In this document: positions 17,866 through 27,597 of the stretch, in pieces
How the letters are laid out: each line of letters begins with the position of its first letter
Numbering within the stretch: the stretch's first letter is position 1
Assembly: GCF_900182795.1 (NCBI RefSeq)
Contig: NZ_FXTX01000002.1
Span: forward strand, 91,364 to 155,363
DNA from: Venenivibrio stagnispumantis
GTDB taxonomy: Bacteria; Aquificota; Aquificia; Aquificales; Hydrogenothermaceae
Length of the DNA stretch: 64,000 nt
Reading direction: 5' to 3'
The notes under the pieces: generated by a model
Database searches by the model: none
Seen by the model: the letters and a program-made list of their open reading frames with translations, nothing else
Told to the model about the DNA's origin: nothing
Translations under genes and position numbers: made by a program

Positions 17866-18306
17866 TTAAGATAATTTTTCTTTAACTAAACTACTTACAA
17901 CAGAACCTTCTGCTCTTCCTTTTACTTTTTCCATAACTGCTTTTATAACTTTTCCCATATCTTTTATTGAAGTTGCATTTAGCTGGGATATTGTTTCATC
18001 TATTATCTTTTTCAGTTCTTCTTCTGATAAAGGCTGTGGTAAAAATTCCTGAACTATCTGTATCTCTTTTTCTTCTTTTTGGGCTAAATCTTCTCTATTT
18101 GCTTTTTTATATTGTTCTAAAGCTTCTTTTCTTTGTTTTACATATCTTTGTAATATCTGTATAATTTCTTCATCAGATAGCTCTTTTTTTGTATCTATCT
18201 GAACCTTTTTTATTTCAGAGATAAGCATTCTGATTGTTGATAATCTATCTTTATCACCGCTTTTCATAGCGGCTTTCATCTCTTCTTGAAGCCTTTGCAA
18301 AAGCAT
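17866..18306 (-). CDS. GatB/YqeY domain protein
   Basis: 146 residues, all YqeY: LQEEMKAAMKSGDKDRLSTIRMLISEIKK at the N-terminus and a C-terminal helical half with KDMGKVIKAVMEKVKGRAEGSVVS. This half is homologous to the tRNA-binding tail of GatB of the amidotransferase; freestanding copies almost always follow rpsU, as here, and the role is unclear. The start codon overlaps the rpsU stop. Confidence 0.9.
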   Translation of the reverse strand: MLLQRLQEEMKAAMKSGDKDRLSTIRMLISEIKKVQIDTKKELSDEEIIQILQRYVKQRKEALEQYKKANREDLAQKEEKEIQIVQEFLPQPLSEEELKKIIDETISQLNATSIKDMGKVIKAVMEKVKGRAEGSVVSSLVKEKLS

Positions 18307-18506
18307 TATAACAACCCTTTTTTCTTTAATGCCTTAATTAATCTTTTTCTTGCAGCTCTTTGTTTTCTTTTTCTTTTAACAGATGGTTTTTCATAAAACT
18401 CTCTTCTTTTCATTTCTGTAAGAATACCTTCTTTTTCACATATCTTTTTAAACCTTTTTAATGCTTTGTCAAAACTCTCATTGTCTTGCACATAAACTAC
18501 AGCCAT
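18306..18506 (-). CDS. rpsU: 30S ribosomal protein S21
   Basis: 66 residues: [25 protein letters not shown] then [21 protein letters not shown], the S21 signature and basic tail. It binds near the anti-Shine-Dalgarno region of 16S rRNA. AGGAGG lies 8 nt before the ATG. First gene of rpsU-yqeY-cvpA; divergent from serA. Confidence 0.96.
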   Translation of the reverse strand: MAVVYVQDNESFDKALKRFKKICEKEGILTEMKRREFYEKPSVKRKRKQRAARKRLIKALKKKGLL

Positions 18507-18635
18507 TAAATCTTAAACCTCCTAATTTAAAATTTTTCAATATAATAAGATAACATTTATTTTAAAATTTAGCAAGGAGTTTTGATAAAGTGTATAATAT
18601 TTTAAAAACTTTTTATCAGGAGGAAATTTTTAAAA

Positions 18636-20225
18636 ATGTTTAAAGTATTGATTACGGAAGATATTTCAAAGGCAGGTATTGATATTTTAAATGCCGATGA
18701 AGAGATTGAAGTTGATTACCAACCGGGAATTAAATGGGCTGAGCTATTAGAGATTATAAAAGATTATGATGCAATAATAACAAGAAGTGGAACACCTGTA
18801 AATAAAGAATTACTTGATAGAGCTGAAAAATTAAAGGTAGTAGGAAGAGCCGGAGTAGGAGTAGATAATATAGATTTAGAAGAAACATCAAAAAGGGGTA
18901 TCTTGGTAGTAAATACTCCCGGAGCAAATACTATCGGTGCTGCCGAGATAACTATGGCTCATTTATATACAGTATTAAGAAGATTACATCTTGCTCACCA
19001 ATCTATGTTAAATGGCGAATGGAATAGAAAAAAATTTATGGGTGAAGAGCTTGATGGTAAAGTTGTAGGCATTATAGGACTTGGAAATGTTGGAACACAG
19101 GTTGCAATTAGATGTAAAGCTGCCGGAGCAAAAGTTATTGCTTATGACCCTTACATTCCAAGAGAAAAAGGTGATAAATATGGTGTTCAGATAATAGATG
19201 ATTTACATGATTTAATAAAAATGAGTGATATTATAACCCTTCATTGTCCTCTTACAGAAGAAACAAGAAATATGATAAGCAAAAAAGAATTTGAGTTAAT
19301 GAAAGATGGAGTTTATTTTATAAATTGTGCAAGAGGTGGTATAGTAGATGAAGAAGCTTTATATGAAGCTATCCAAAAAGGAAAAATAGCCGGACTTGGT
19401 CTTGATGTTTATTCAAAAGAACCACCGGATGATAAAATAAGAAGATTATTTGATTTTCCAAATATAAGCTTATCTCCACATATTGGAGCAAATACTTACG
19501 AATCTCAAGATAATGTAGCAATAAAAGTAGCCCAGTATGTAATAGCAGCTCTAAAAGGAGAATTTGTGGAAGCAGCTGTAAATGCTCCATTTACAATAGA
19601 AGAAGGATTTGAAGAGATAAGAGCATACCTTGAGCTTTCTGAAAAACTTGGAAGCTTTTTAACCCAATATGCAGGTGGACATTATCAAGAAATTCAGATA
19701 GAAGTAAGAGGAACTATCGCAAAACATTTAAAACCGATAGTTGCTTATGTTTTAAAAGGATATTTATCTCCTGTATTAGATAGACCGGTAAATGTGGTAA
19801 ATGCTTTATTCTTAGCAAAAGAAAGAGGAATCAATATTATAGAATCAACAAGAGAAGCAGGTCTTAATTTCAAAGAGTTTATTAAAATTACTGCAAGAAA
19901 CAAAGATAAAGAAGTATCAGTAGGTGGAACTGCTTTATATGATAAATTCCCAAGAATTATGATGGTTGATAATTACTGGATAGATATAGAACCTCAAGGT
20001 GTAATATTAATGTTTGAAAATAAAGATGTGCCGGGAGTTATCGGAAAATTAGGAACATTACTTGCAAGACATAATATCAATATTGCCGGTTTTAGACTTG
20101 GAAGATTGGAAAAAGGAAAAATAGCCCTTGGAGCTTTACAACTTGATGATAGATTAAATGAAGCAGTTTTAGAAGAGATACATCAAATTCCGGAAATAAT
20201 AAAAGCAAAACAAGTTATATTATAA
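18636..20225 (+). CDS. serA: D-3-phosphoglycerate dehydrogenase
   Basis: 529 residues, the long form. Substrate- and NAD-binding domains are first ([13 protein letters not shown] near 148; catalytic Arg, Glu and His in [13 protein letters not shown], and SPHIGANT), then the allosteric-substrate-binding domain and a C-terminal ACT domain (residues about 455-529, [20 protein letters not shown]). It commits 3-phosphoglycerate to serine. TATAAT lies at 18595-18600, and AGGAGG precedes the ATG. ino1 follows 13 nt downstream. Confidence 0.96.
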   Translation: MFKVLITEDISKAGIDILNADEEIEVDYQPGIKWAELLEIIKDYDAIITRSGTPVNKELLDRAEKLKVVGRAGVGVDNIDLEETSKRGILVVNTPGANTIGAAEITMAHLYTVLRRLHLAHQSMLNGEWNRKKFMGEELDGKVVGIIGLGNVGTQVAIRCKAAGAKVIAYDPYIPREKGDKYGVQIIDDLHDLIKMSDIITLHCPLTEETRNMISKKEFELMKDGVYFINCARGGIVDEEALYEAIQKGKIAGLGLDVYSKEPPDDKIRRLFDFPNISLSPHIGANTYESQDNVAIKVAQYVIAALKGEFVEAAVNAPFTIEEGFEEIRAYLELSEKLGSFLTQYAGGHYQEIQIEVRGTIAKHLKPIVAYVLKGYLSPVLDRPVNVVNALFLAKERGINIIESTREAGLNFKEFIKITARNKDKEVSVGGTALYDKFPRIMMVDNYWIDIEPQGVILMFENKDVPGVIGKLGTLLARHNINIAGFRLGRLEKGKIALGALQLDDRLNEAVLEEIHQIPEIIKAKQVIL

Positions 20226-20238
20226 GGAGGAAATAAAA

Positions 20239-21348
20239 TTGTCCGAGAAAAAAATCAGAGTAGCAATTGCTGGTGTTGGAAATTGTGCAAGCTCCTTAAT
20301 ACAAGGAATTTATTATTACAAAAAAAAGCAAAATATAGAAGCCAGCGGTTTAATGCATGAAGAAATAGGCGGATATAAACCGTGGGATTTAGAAGTTGTA
20401 GCCGCTTGGGATATAGATGCAAGAAAAGTTGGATATGATGTTTCAGAAGCTATTTTTAATTTACCCAACTGTACAACTATATTTGAAAGAGATATCCCAC
20501 ATATGGGAGTAAAAGTTAGAAAAGGAAAGGTTTTGGATGGATATCCAGAACATATGAAGAACTATCCACCGGAAAATGCCTTTGTTTTATCTGATGCAAA
20601 AGAAGATAGCCTTGAAACAGTAGTAAAAGTTTTAATAGAATCAAAAGCAGATGTATTAATAAATTATGTACCGGTAGGTGCCGAACAAGCAGCAAGATTT
20701 TATGCACAGGCGTGCCTTGAAGCTGGTGTTGCTTTTGTAAATTGCATGCCAACATTTATTGTATCAGATGAAGAATGGGCAAAGAGATTTGAAGAAGCAA
20801 ATATACCGGCAGTTGGCGATGATATAAAATCTCAGGTAGGAGCTACAATTACCCATAGAGTATTAACTCAGCTTCTTTTAGATAGGGGAGTAAAAATAGA
20901 TAGAACATATCAATTAAATGTTGGTGGAAATACTGACTTTTTAAATATGCTTGAAAGAAGTAGATTAGAAACAAAGAAAAAATCTAAAACAGAAGCAGTT
21001 ACTTCACTTATACCTTACGGAATAGACCCAAGGAATGTCCATATAGGCCCAAGTGATTATGTTCCTTGGTTAAAAGATAAAAAACTTGCATTCATAAGAT
21101 TAGAAGGAAGATTATTCGGTGATGTTCCTATGAATATAGAACTTAGATTAGAAGTAGAAGACTCACCAAACAGTGCCGGAGTAGCAATAGATGCAATTAG
21201 ATGTGCAAAAGTAGCTCAGGATAGAGGCATAGGAGGTCCTTTATACTCTATATCTGCTTATACAATGAAACATCCACCTATCCAGTATAAAGATTGGCAG
21301 GCAAGAGAGATGGTTGAAGAATTTTTAGCAGGATTAAGAGAGAGATAA
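20239..21348 (+). CDS. ino1: myo-Inositol-1-phosphate synthase
   Basis: 369 residues of the prokaryotic/archaeal MIPS type. [12 protein letters not shown] at the N-terminus binds [33 protein letters not shown] and [13 protein letters not shown] are family-defining. It turns glucose 6-phosphate into inositol 1-phosphate, the precursor for phosphatidylinositol lipids or inositol-phosphate solutes, which are known from Aquifex-type thermophiles. TTG start with AAGGAGG. In the serA-ino1 unit; the PLD-HerA gene begins 2 nt after its stop. Confidence 0.93.
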   Translation: MSEKKIRVAIAGVGNCASSLIQGIYYYKKKQNIEASGLMHEEIGGYKPWDLEVVAAWDIDARKVGYDVSEAIFNLPNCTTIFERDIPHMGVKVRKGKVLDGYPEHMKNYPPENAFVLSDAKEDSLETVVKVLIESKADVLINYVPVGAEQAARFYAQACLEAGVAFVNCMPTFIVSDEEWAKRFEEANIPAVGDDIKSQVGATITHRVLTQLLLDRGVKIDRTYQLNVGGNTDFLNMLERSRLETKKKSKTEAVTSLIPYGIDPRNVHIGPSDYVPWLKDKKLAFIRLEGRLFGDVPMNIELRLEVEDSPNSAGVAIDAIRCAKVAQDRGIGGPLYSISAYTMKHPPIQYKDWQAREMVEEFLAGLRER

Positions 21349-21350
21349 AA

Positions 21351-23275
21351 ATGGGAAAGTATTAAACAAAAATGAAATTTTAAATACGATAAAATGGCTT
21401 ATTTCAGAAGCAAAGAATGAAGTTATAATACTCTCTCCTTGGATAAAAGGAGAGAGTTTTGAAGAAATAACAAAAGATATAAAACAAGATTTAAATATAA
21501 CAGTTATAATAAGAAGCTCACAATTTTCAGATTTTAATATAACAGACCCAAGATTTTTCAAAAAAGCAAAAGAATTAAATGCAGATATTTTTCTAAATCC
21601 AAAACTTCATGCAAAATTTATAATAATAGATAAAAAAATAGCTTTAATATCTTCTTCAAATATTACACCATCGGGTTTATATGAAGATATTGGCAATATA
21701 GAAACTGCAATATTAACAGAAGAAAAAGAAGAAATAGATAAATTAATAAACTATTATCAAGAAATAAAATCAAATTCCATTTATTTAAATAAATCAATAG
21801 GCATAATTATAAATTCAGAAAATCCATATCTATCAAAAGCTATAATATTTTCCCAGATACAAGAACAATCTTATATAAAGATAGAAACAGAAAAAGAAAC
21901 AATATACGGTAGAATAACTAATCTTAAAATGTTAAATCCTTCTTTCTTCATTACTCAGCAGTTAAATTATCAATCTGATAAAATAATTCCATTATCAGAT
22001 GAAGAAAAGTGGAATTTATCAGCTATATATTCATTTTTATCAGAGAATAATCAAAATATAAAGATAGCAGATATAGAGATATTCGGTAAAATCAATAAAA
22101 CTCCTTCTCCAAAAGAAGAAAGCATATTCAATCAAAACTTAACCCCTATACCACCAACCACATTTATATATCCAATGGAAGAAAAAGATAATCTTATATT
22201 TAAAATAAATCATGCCGGATATATAATGGGCTCTCCGATTAAATTCGGAAAACTTTTAACAACAGATATAGATATATATTTAGATTTAGATAAAATTGTT
22301 CCTATGCATATGGCAGTTCTTGGAACTACCGGTTCAGGAAAAACAACCTTTATAAGAAGATTTTTAGAAAATATAAATGAAGAAAGGATAAAGATTTATA
22401 TATTTGATATATATCAGGAATATTCTAAAGTCTTAAATGTGGATAATAAAAATATTTTGGCATTTAAAGATAGTTTATTCCCAATAGATATTGGAGATAT
22501 TAAAGAGTTATTAAAAAATTCAGGGATTGATTTACAGGAAAGGTCAAGGGAAGAAAAAGCAATTTTTAATTTATTTAGAAAATATATAAAACCGGATTTA
22601 GATTTAATAGGTTTTAATCAAAAAAATCTAAAAGAAATTATAGAAGAAGCCTCAACAATAAGATTTTTAGAAAGAGATATAAAAGAGCAAATATTGGATT
22701 TTATATCTATCTTGATAAAAGATTACTCAGAAGAGGCAATAACATCTCAAAAAGAAAATATAGAATTAATAAGAAAATCCTTAGATGCCACGGAAAAATT
22801 CATCATATATGATTTAAAAAATATAAATAATATAGAATCAAGAATAAATATAGTAGGATTAATACTTAAAGAGATATTCAGAAAAGCCCAGCTAACAAAG
22901 GAAAAATCTTTAATAATCTTGGAAGAAGCCCATAATTTTGCACCGGAAAAAGGTTTTGGAGAGATACAAACAGGAAGAGAAAATCTTGCTTTCATAATGG
23001 CAAAAAAAATTGCAACAGAAGGAAGAAAATTTAACCTCGGACTTGTAGCAATAACCCAAAGACCGGCAAATATAAATAAATATGTTCTTTCCCAGTTAAA
23101 TACCCAAGTTATTTTTAAATTAATAAACAAAAATGACCTTGATGCTGTTTCTATCTTTTTTGAAAGCAATAAAGAAGATATATTTAACTTACTTCCTTTT
23201 TTAAAACCGGGAAGCTGTTTCATAACAGGATTGGCTGTTCCGTTTGGCATTTTAGCTAAAATAAAACTCGGATAA
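21351..23275 (+). CDS. herA: PLD-domain/HerA-type ATPase fusion with an apparent frameshift at the 5' end
   Basis: One frame is open from 21338 to 23275. Residues 1-150 resemble a phospholipase-D-like nuclease with one HKD motif (H87-x-K89-x4-D94, then SSSNITPSG). From about 165 to 245 there is a HAS-barrel-like segment, followed by a HerA/FtsK-type motor with Walker A GTTGSGKTT (near 324-333), Walker B LIILEEAHN (near 524) and ATEGRKFNLGLVAITQRPA. Between 21338 and 21929 this frame has no ATG, GTG or TTG. An ATG at 21351, 2 nt after ino1, reads only four codons in its own frame, but a -1 shift at GGGAAAG (21353-21359) joins it to the long frame. Without the shift only a HerA core from ATG 21929 would be made. 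HerA works with NurA, encoded at 29583-30710. Confidence 0.75.
21431..21456 (+). repeat. Perfect 10-bp hairpin inside the PLD-HerA reading frame
   Basis: CTCTCTCCTT (21431-21440) and AAGGAGAGAG (21447-21456) are exact complements with a 6-nt loop, followed by TTTT. It lies 82 nt after the ino1 stop, so it could be a terminator or attenuator for serA-ino1, or an mRNA structure in herA. Confidence 0.5.
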
Positions 23276-23355
23276 AAATGAGAAATATCATAATATTCTG
23301 CTATTCTTTCTTTTATTATTTTAATTGAAACTAAATCTCAATTTAAGGAGGAAAA

Positions 23356-23535
23356 ATGGCAACAAAAGAGATAAATAAAAAGATTGAAGAAATATCTAAT
23401 CAATACTGCGAAATTATCCAATCTTTAAATCCGGAAAAAAGAATCAAAGCTTTTGAAACATTTTATAAAACTATAATTTTACTTCAAGAAATACAAAAAT
23501 TTGAGGCTGAAAATTTTGTGAAAACTAAAAGGTAA
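23356..23535 (+). CDS. Small hypothetical protein (59 residues)
   Basis: A short open frame starting MATKEINKKIEEI and ending NFVKTKR. It has a perfect AAGGAGG ribosome binding site 6 nt before the ATG, an unusually strong signal for this genome, and codon use like its neighbours. The sequence is lysine- and glutamate-rich, with heptad-like hydrophobics suggesting a short helical hairpin, and one cysteine at 18. It sits between herA and carA with 80-nt and 43-nt gaps. I do not recognise a family. Confidence 0.6.
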   Translation: MATKEINKKIEEISNQYCEIIQSLNPEKRIKAFETFYKTIILLQEIQKFEAENFVKTKR

Positions 23536-23578
23536 ATATGTTAGAATAATAATGTATTTTTGATGGAAGAGGTTTAAA

Positions 23579-24697
23579 ATGAAAAGAGCAATTTTAGCCT
23601 TGGAAGATGGGCATTTTTTCTTTGGATATTTATTTTCCGGAAATGGAGAAACCGGTGGAGAAGTTATATTCAACACATCAATGACAGGATACCAAGAAAT
23701 CCTTACAGACCCTTCTTATAAAGGACAGATTGTTGTAATGACACCTTCTGAAATAGGAAATTATGGAACAAATGAAGAAGATATTCAATCAGGAAGAGTC
23801 TGGGTAAATGGATTTGTTATAAAAGATTTATCACCTATTGCTTCAAATTATAGGGCAACAAAAAGATTACAGGAATATCTTAATGATAATAATGTGTTTG
23901 GAATATACGGAGTAGATACAAGAGCCGTAGTAAAGATACTTAGAGAAAGAGGAGTAATGAAAGGTTATATAGGAACAGATATATCTCCGGCTAAGGCAGT
24001 AAAGAAAGCAAGGTCTATTCCGGATATATCAGAGCTAAATTTGGTAAAAGAGGTATCAACACCATCAATATATAAATGGGAAGAAGGAAGTTGGGAATGG
24101 GGCAAAGGATTTAGAAAAAATATAGAAAAAAAATATAAAGTTGCAGTTATAGATTATGGTGTAAAAAGAGAAATTTTAAGATTACTTGCAGATAGAGGAT
24201 TGGAACTTATATGTTATCCTTATAATGTTTCTGCCGAAGAGGTCTTGGCTTCTAATCCTGATGGAATATTTTTATCAAATGGTCCCGGAGACCCTGCTAT
24301 CCTTACTTATCAGATAGCACAGATAAAAAAATTGATAGCATCTGAGAAACCTATATTCGGTATATGTTTAGGGCATCAGCTTCTTACTTGGGCTTATGGT
24401 GGGAAAACATATAAATTAGAGTTTGGACATCATGGCGGAAATCATCCTGTAAAAAATTTAAAAACCGGCAAGGTAGAGATAACTGCACAAAATCATAATT
24501 ATGCAACAGATGAATCTTCAATACCTCAAGATATTGAAATAACCCATATAAATTTAAATGATAACACAATAGAAGGAATGAGACATAAAAATTATCCAGT
24601 ATTTTCCATACAACACCATCCGGAAGCTGCACCAGGGCCACATGATTCCCATTATATATTCGATGAATTTTTAAAACTTATAGAGGAGACTAAATAA
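23579..24697 (+). CDS. carA: Carbamoyl-phosphate synthase small subunit
   Basis: 372 residues. The N-terminal CPSase small-chain domain shows GEVIFNTSMTGYQEILTDPSY; the C-terminal class-I glutamine amidotransferase has the nucleophile in GICLGHQLL (Cys near 263) and the His/Glu of QHHPEA (near 345-348). It supplies ammonia from glutamine to CarB for pyrimidine and arginine synthesis; carB is not in the window. The stop overlaps the next start (TAATG). Confidence 0.96.
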   Translation: MKRAILALEDGHFFFGYLFSGNGETGGEVIFNTSMTGYQEILTDPSYKGQIVVMTPSEIGNYGTNEEDIQSGRVWVNGFVIKDLSPIASNYRATKRLQEYLNDNNVFGIYGVDTRAVVKILRERGVMKGYIGTDISPAKAVKKARSIPDISELNLVKEVSTPSIYKWEEGSWEWGKGFRKNIEKKYKVAVIDYGVKREILRLLADRGLELICYPYNVSAEEVLASNPDGIFLSNGPGDPAILTYQIAQIKKLIASEKPIFGICLGHQLLTWAYGGKTYKLEFGHHGGNHPVKNLKTGKVEITAQNHNYATDESSIPQDIEITHINLNDNTIEGMRHKNYPVFSIQHHPEAAPGPHDSHYIFDEFLKLIEETK

Positions 24698-25869
24698 TGG
24701 TTGCACAAAAAAAGAAAGAAAGATGGGTTCTTGGTTCACTTTTACTTAATGGTTCATTAACTGTTTTAAAATTTATATTTGCTATTATTACAGGTAGTCT
24801 TGCACTTATGGCAGAAGCCATCCATTCTCTTTCCGATTTAGTTGCATCCGTTATATCTTTTATATCTGTTAAGCTATCTGCAAAAAAAACAAAAGATTTT
24901 CCTTATGGACTTTATAAATTAGAAAATATTGCATCAATTATTATAGCCTTTTTCTTATTTTTTGCTGCTTATGAAATATTAAAAGAAGCTTTTTTTAAAC
25001 ATGAAGAACATCAGATACAAAATCCCCAGCTGGCAATATTTGTTATACTTGTAGCTATGATAGCTACATTTATTTATTCAAGACTTGAGATGAAAGCTGC
25101 AAAAGATTTAAATTCGCCAACACTTCTTGCAGATGCCCATCATATATGGGCTGATTTTCTATCTTCTTTAATTGTTTTAATTGGTTTAATTAGTATATAT
25201 TTTGGATATAATCTTGATAAATATGCAGCGGCAATTGTTTCATTATTTATATTTTATTCCGGATTTGATATATTAAAAAATGGAATAAAAGTTTTACTTG
25301 ATGTTTCTATACCGGAAGAAGAGATAAATTTTATAAAAAATATAATTTATAAAAATCCGGCAGTTGTGGAAATAAAGCAGATTAAAGGAAGAGAAGCCGG
25401 AAGCCATAAATTTTTAGAAATAGAACTGCTTCTTCATAATTATGGACTTAGAGAAACCCATAAAATAGTTGATGAAATAGAAAGAGAAATAAGAGAAAAA
25501 ATACCAAATATAGATTCTATATTTATACATTATGAGCCGGTAAGACAAGAAGGTTTAAGGTTGGCAGTTCTTACAGATGAAGATGGAAAGGTTAAAGATT
25601 TTGAAACAGCAAAAGCTATAGCTACAGTGGATATAACAAAAGATTTAAAAATAAGAAAAAATCCACCTATATTTACAGAGAATGTAGGAGAAATTTTATC
25701 AAATATGAATTTAGATGTTATAATATCAAAAAACCATCCTGCAGATTTTAATCTAAGATGGAATATAGTAAAAGCCGGTATCTTAGTTTGGGAAACAGAA
25801 GAAGAAGATTTAGATAAAGCAATAGAAGAGGTTATTAACTCATATAAGAAATTTTTAAAGGAGAAATAA
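24697..25869 (+). CDS. Cation diffusion facilitator transporter with a C-terminal NifX/NafY-like domain
   Basis: 390 residues. The first 200 form a six-helix CDF exporter with HSLSDL (near 43-48) and ADAHHIWAD (near 144-152) metal-site motifs; residues about 205-285 are the cytoplasmic CDF dimerisation domain. The last 100 residues, starting RLAVLTDEDGKVKDFETAKAIAT and containing LDVIISKNHPADFNLRWNIVKAGILVW, look like the dinitrogenase iron-molybdenum cofactor (NifX/NifB C-terminal) fold. That domain call is by pattern and is less certain. Probable role: export of Zn2+, Fe2+ or Co2+ from the cytoplasm with a metal- or ligand-sensing tail. One-base overlap with carA. Confidence 0.8.
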   Translation: MVAQKKKERWVLGSLLLNGSLTVLKFIFAIITGSLALMAEAIHSLSDLVASVISFISVKLSAKKTKDFPYGLYKLENIASIIIAFFLFFAAYEILKEAFFKHEEHQIQNPQLAIFVILVAMIATFIYSRLEMKAAKDLNSPTLLADAHHIWADFLSSLIVLIGLISIYFGYNLDKYAAAIVSLFIFYSGFDILKNGIKVLLDVSIPEEEINFIKNIIYKNPAVVEIKQIKGREAGSHKFLEIELLLHNYGLRETHKIVDEIEREIREKIPNIDSIFIHYEPVRQEGLRLAVLTDEDGKVKDFETAKAIATVDITKDLKIRKNPPIFTENVGEILSNMNLDVIISKNHPADFNLRWNIVKAGILVWETEEEDLDKAIEEVINSYKKFLKEK

Positions 25870-25870
25870 A

Positions 25871-26722
25871 ATGGTGATAAACAGAATTTTAGTAGGTTTA
25901 GATGGTTCTAAAAATTCAAAAATTGCCGGTGAGTATGGTATTTATCTATCAAAAAAATTAAAAAGACCTGTGGTTGGTGTTCATATTATTGATATCAGAT
26001 TATTAGAAGGTCCATTTTTGACAGATATTGCAGGAGGACTTGGATTTACAGTATATTCAGATTTATTACCTAAAATAAAAGAGATATTGGAAACAAAGGC
26101 CGAAGCCATACTTGATGAATTTGTAAAGGAATGCAGAGAAAAAGGTGGAGATTGCACCATAGCTCAAGCTTACGGTATCGTTGTAAATGAAATAGTAGAT
26201 ATGGCAGACCCGGATGATTTAATTATAGTAGGAAAACATGGAGAGCATCCTGAATTTATTCCACTTCTTCTTGGTTCAACTGCAGAAGATATAGCCAGAA
26301 AATCTAAATCTCCGGTAATGATTGTTCCTGATTGTTTTAAAGAAATAAACAACATATTACTTGCTTTTGATGGAAGAGAAAAATCACAGCACGCAGCAAG
26401 TTATCTTTATAACTTAGCAAAAGAGCTTGGAATTAACAATATAAAAGTAATATCGGTTTTATCTGATATGGTTAAGGATAAAGATAAAGAAGAAATGATA
26501 AAATCCCAATTAAAAGAGATTTTAAAAGATTTATCTTTTGAGATTATTTTTAGATACGGTGAGCCGGAAGAAAGAATAATGAGTTATTTAGATGAAAATA
26601 AAGATTTAGATTTAGTTGTTATGGGAGCTTATGGAGAAAGCAGAATAAGGGAACTTATTCTTGGAAGCACAACTTCTTATATTGCAATAAATTCCAAAAT
26701 TCCGGTATTACTGGTGAAATGA
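25871..26722 (+). CDS. Tandem universal stress protein (two Usp domains)
   Basis: 283 residues made of two Usp domains (about 1-155 and 160-283). The first begins NRILVGLDGSKNSK and ends LIIVGKHGEHPEFIPLLLGSTAEDIARKSKSPVMIV; the second begins NNILLAFDGREKSQHA and ends LVVMGAYGESRIRELILGSTTSYI. The G-x2-G-x9-G-S/T ATP-binding pattern is best kept in both C-terminal parts with small changes. Usp proteins bind ATP or AMP and help survival under stress; the target is unknown. AAAGGAG precedes the ATG, 1 nt after the CDF gene. Confidence 0.9.
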   Translation: MVINRILVGLDGSKNSKIAGEYGIYLSKKLKRPVVGVHIIDIRLLEGPFLTDIAGGLGFTVYSDLLPKIKEILETKAEAILDEFVKECREKGGDCTIAQAYGIVVNEIVDMADPDDLIIVGKHGEHPEFIPLLLGSTAEDIARKSKSPVMIVPDCFKEINNILLAFDGREKSQHAASYLYNLAKELGINNIKVISVLSDMVKDKDKEEMIKSQLKEILKDLSFEIIFRYGEPEERIMSYLDENKDLDLVVMGAYGESRIRELILGSTTSYIAINSKIPVLLVK

Positions 26723-27597
26723 AAGATTTTGGCAACTTTAAGAATGTTTTGATTATAGGGCTTGGCTTAATAGGTGGCTCCCTTGCATTATCTTTAAAAA
26801 ATGAAGGATTTAAAGGTAAAATATACGGCTTTGATTTAAATAAAGAAAGAATAAAAAAAGCATCAGAGCTAAATGCAATAGATGAAGGATTTGATAAATT
26901 TGAGGATATAAATTGGCAAGATATAGATTTAGTTATACTTGCAACCCCTGTAAAAACATTTGAAAATATAGCAAAACAGATAAAACCATTTTTAAATAAA
27001 GACACAATAATATCAGATGTTGGAAGTGTAAAAGGAGAGCTTGTTTTAAAAATATCCAAGATATTACAGCCTAATATTTTTTTAGGAGTTCATCCAATAG
27101 CAGGCACAGAAAAAGAAGGAATAGAAAATGCAGTTATAGGATTATTCAAAGGAGCAAGGCTTATTATAACACCTTCCGAAAATATTAATCAGGATATATT
27201 AAAAAGAATTGAAAAATTCTGGAAAGATTTAGGCTCAAAGGTAGAAATTATGGAGCCATATTTACATGATTTTGTTTTTGCATCTGTATCCCATCTGCCC
27301 CATGCAGTAGCATTTGCCCTTGTAGATGCCCTTATAAATCTTTCAAAAGAAACAGGAATAGATTTGTTTAAATATCCCGGAGGAGGATTTAAAGATTTTA
27401 CAAGGATAGCTGCAAGCTCTCCTACGGTATGGAAAGATATATTCTTAGAAAATAAAAAAGATGTGCTACACACAATTGATGAATTTATAAAATCTATGAA
27501 TAAATTAAAGGAAGCTATTGAAAAAGAAGATGAAGATAAAATATTAAATATACTATCAGAAAGTAGAGAAAAAAGATTATCATTGGAGAAAAGTTGA
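26719..27597 (+). CDS. tyrA: Prephenate dehydrogenase
   Basis: 292 residues. The Rossmann motif [10 protein letters not shown] begins near residue 12; [12 protein letters not shown] (near 118) and [15 protein letters not shown] (near 192) are hallmark TyrA blocks, with the catalytic His in HPIAG. It oxidatively decarboxylates prephenate in tyrosine synthesis. There is no fused chorismate mutase or ACT domain. Its ATG overlaps the Usp stop (ATGA), and its stop overlaps the trmFO TTG. Confidence 0.94.
   Translation: MKDFGNFKNVLIIGLGLIGGSLALSLKNEGFKGKIYGFDLNKERIKKASELNAIDEGFDKFEDINWQDIDLVILATPVKTFENIAKQIKPFLNKDTIISDVGSVKGELVLKISKILQPNIFLGVHPIAGTEKEGIENAVIGLFKGARLIITPSENINQDILKRIEKFWKDLGSKVEIMEPYLHDFVFASVSHLPHAVAFALVDALINLSKETGIDLFKYPGGGFKDFTRIAASSPTVWKDIFLENKKDVLHTIDEFIKSMNKLKEAIEKEDEDKILNILSESREKRLSLEKS

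Noticed and set aside
21353..21456. Hairpin 21431-21456 as the stimulator of the proposed -1 frameshift
   Set aside because: It lies about 71 nt after the slippery site; stimulatory structures usually sit 5-9 nt downstream.
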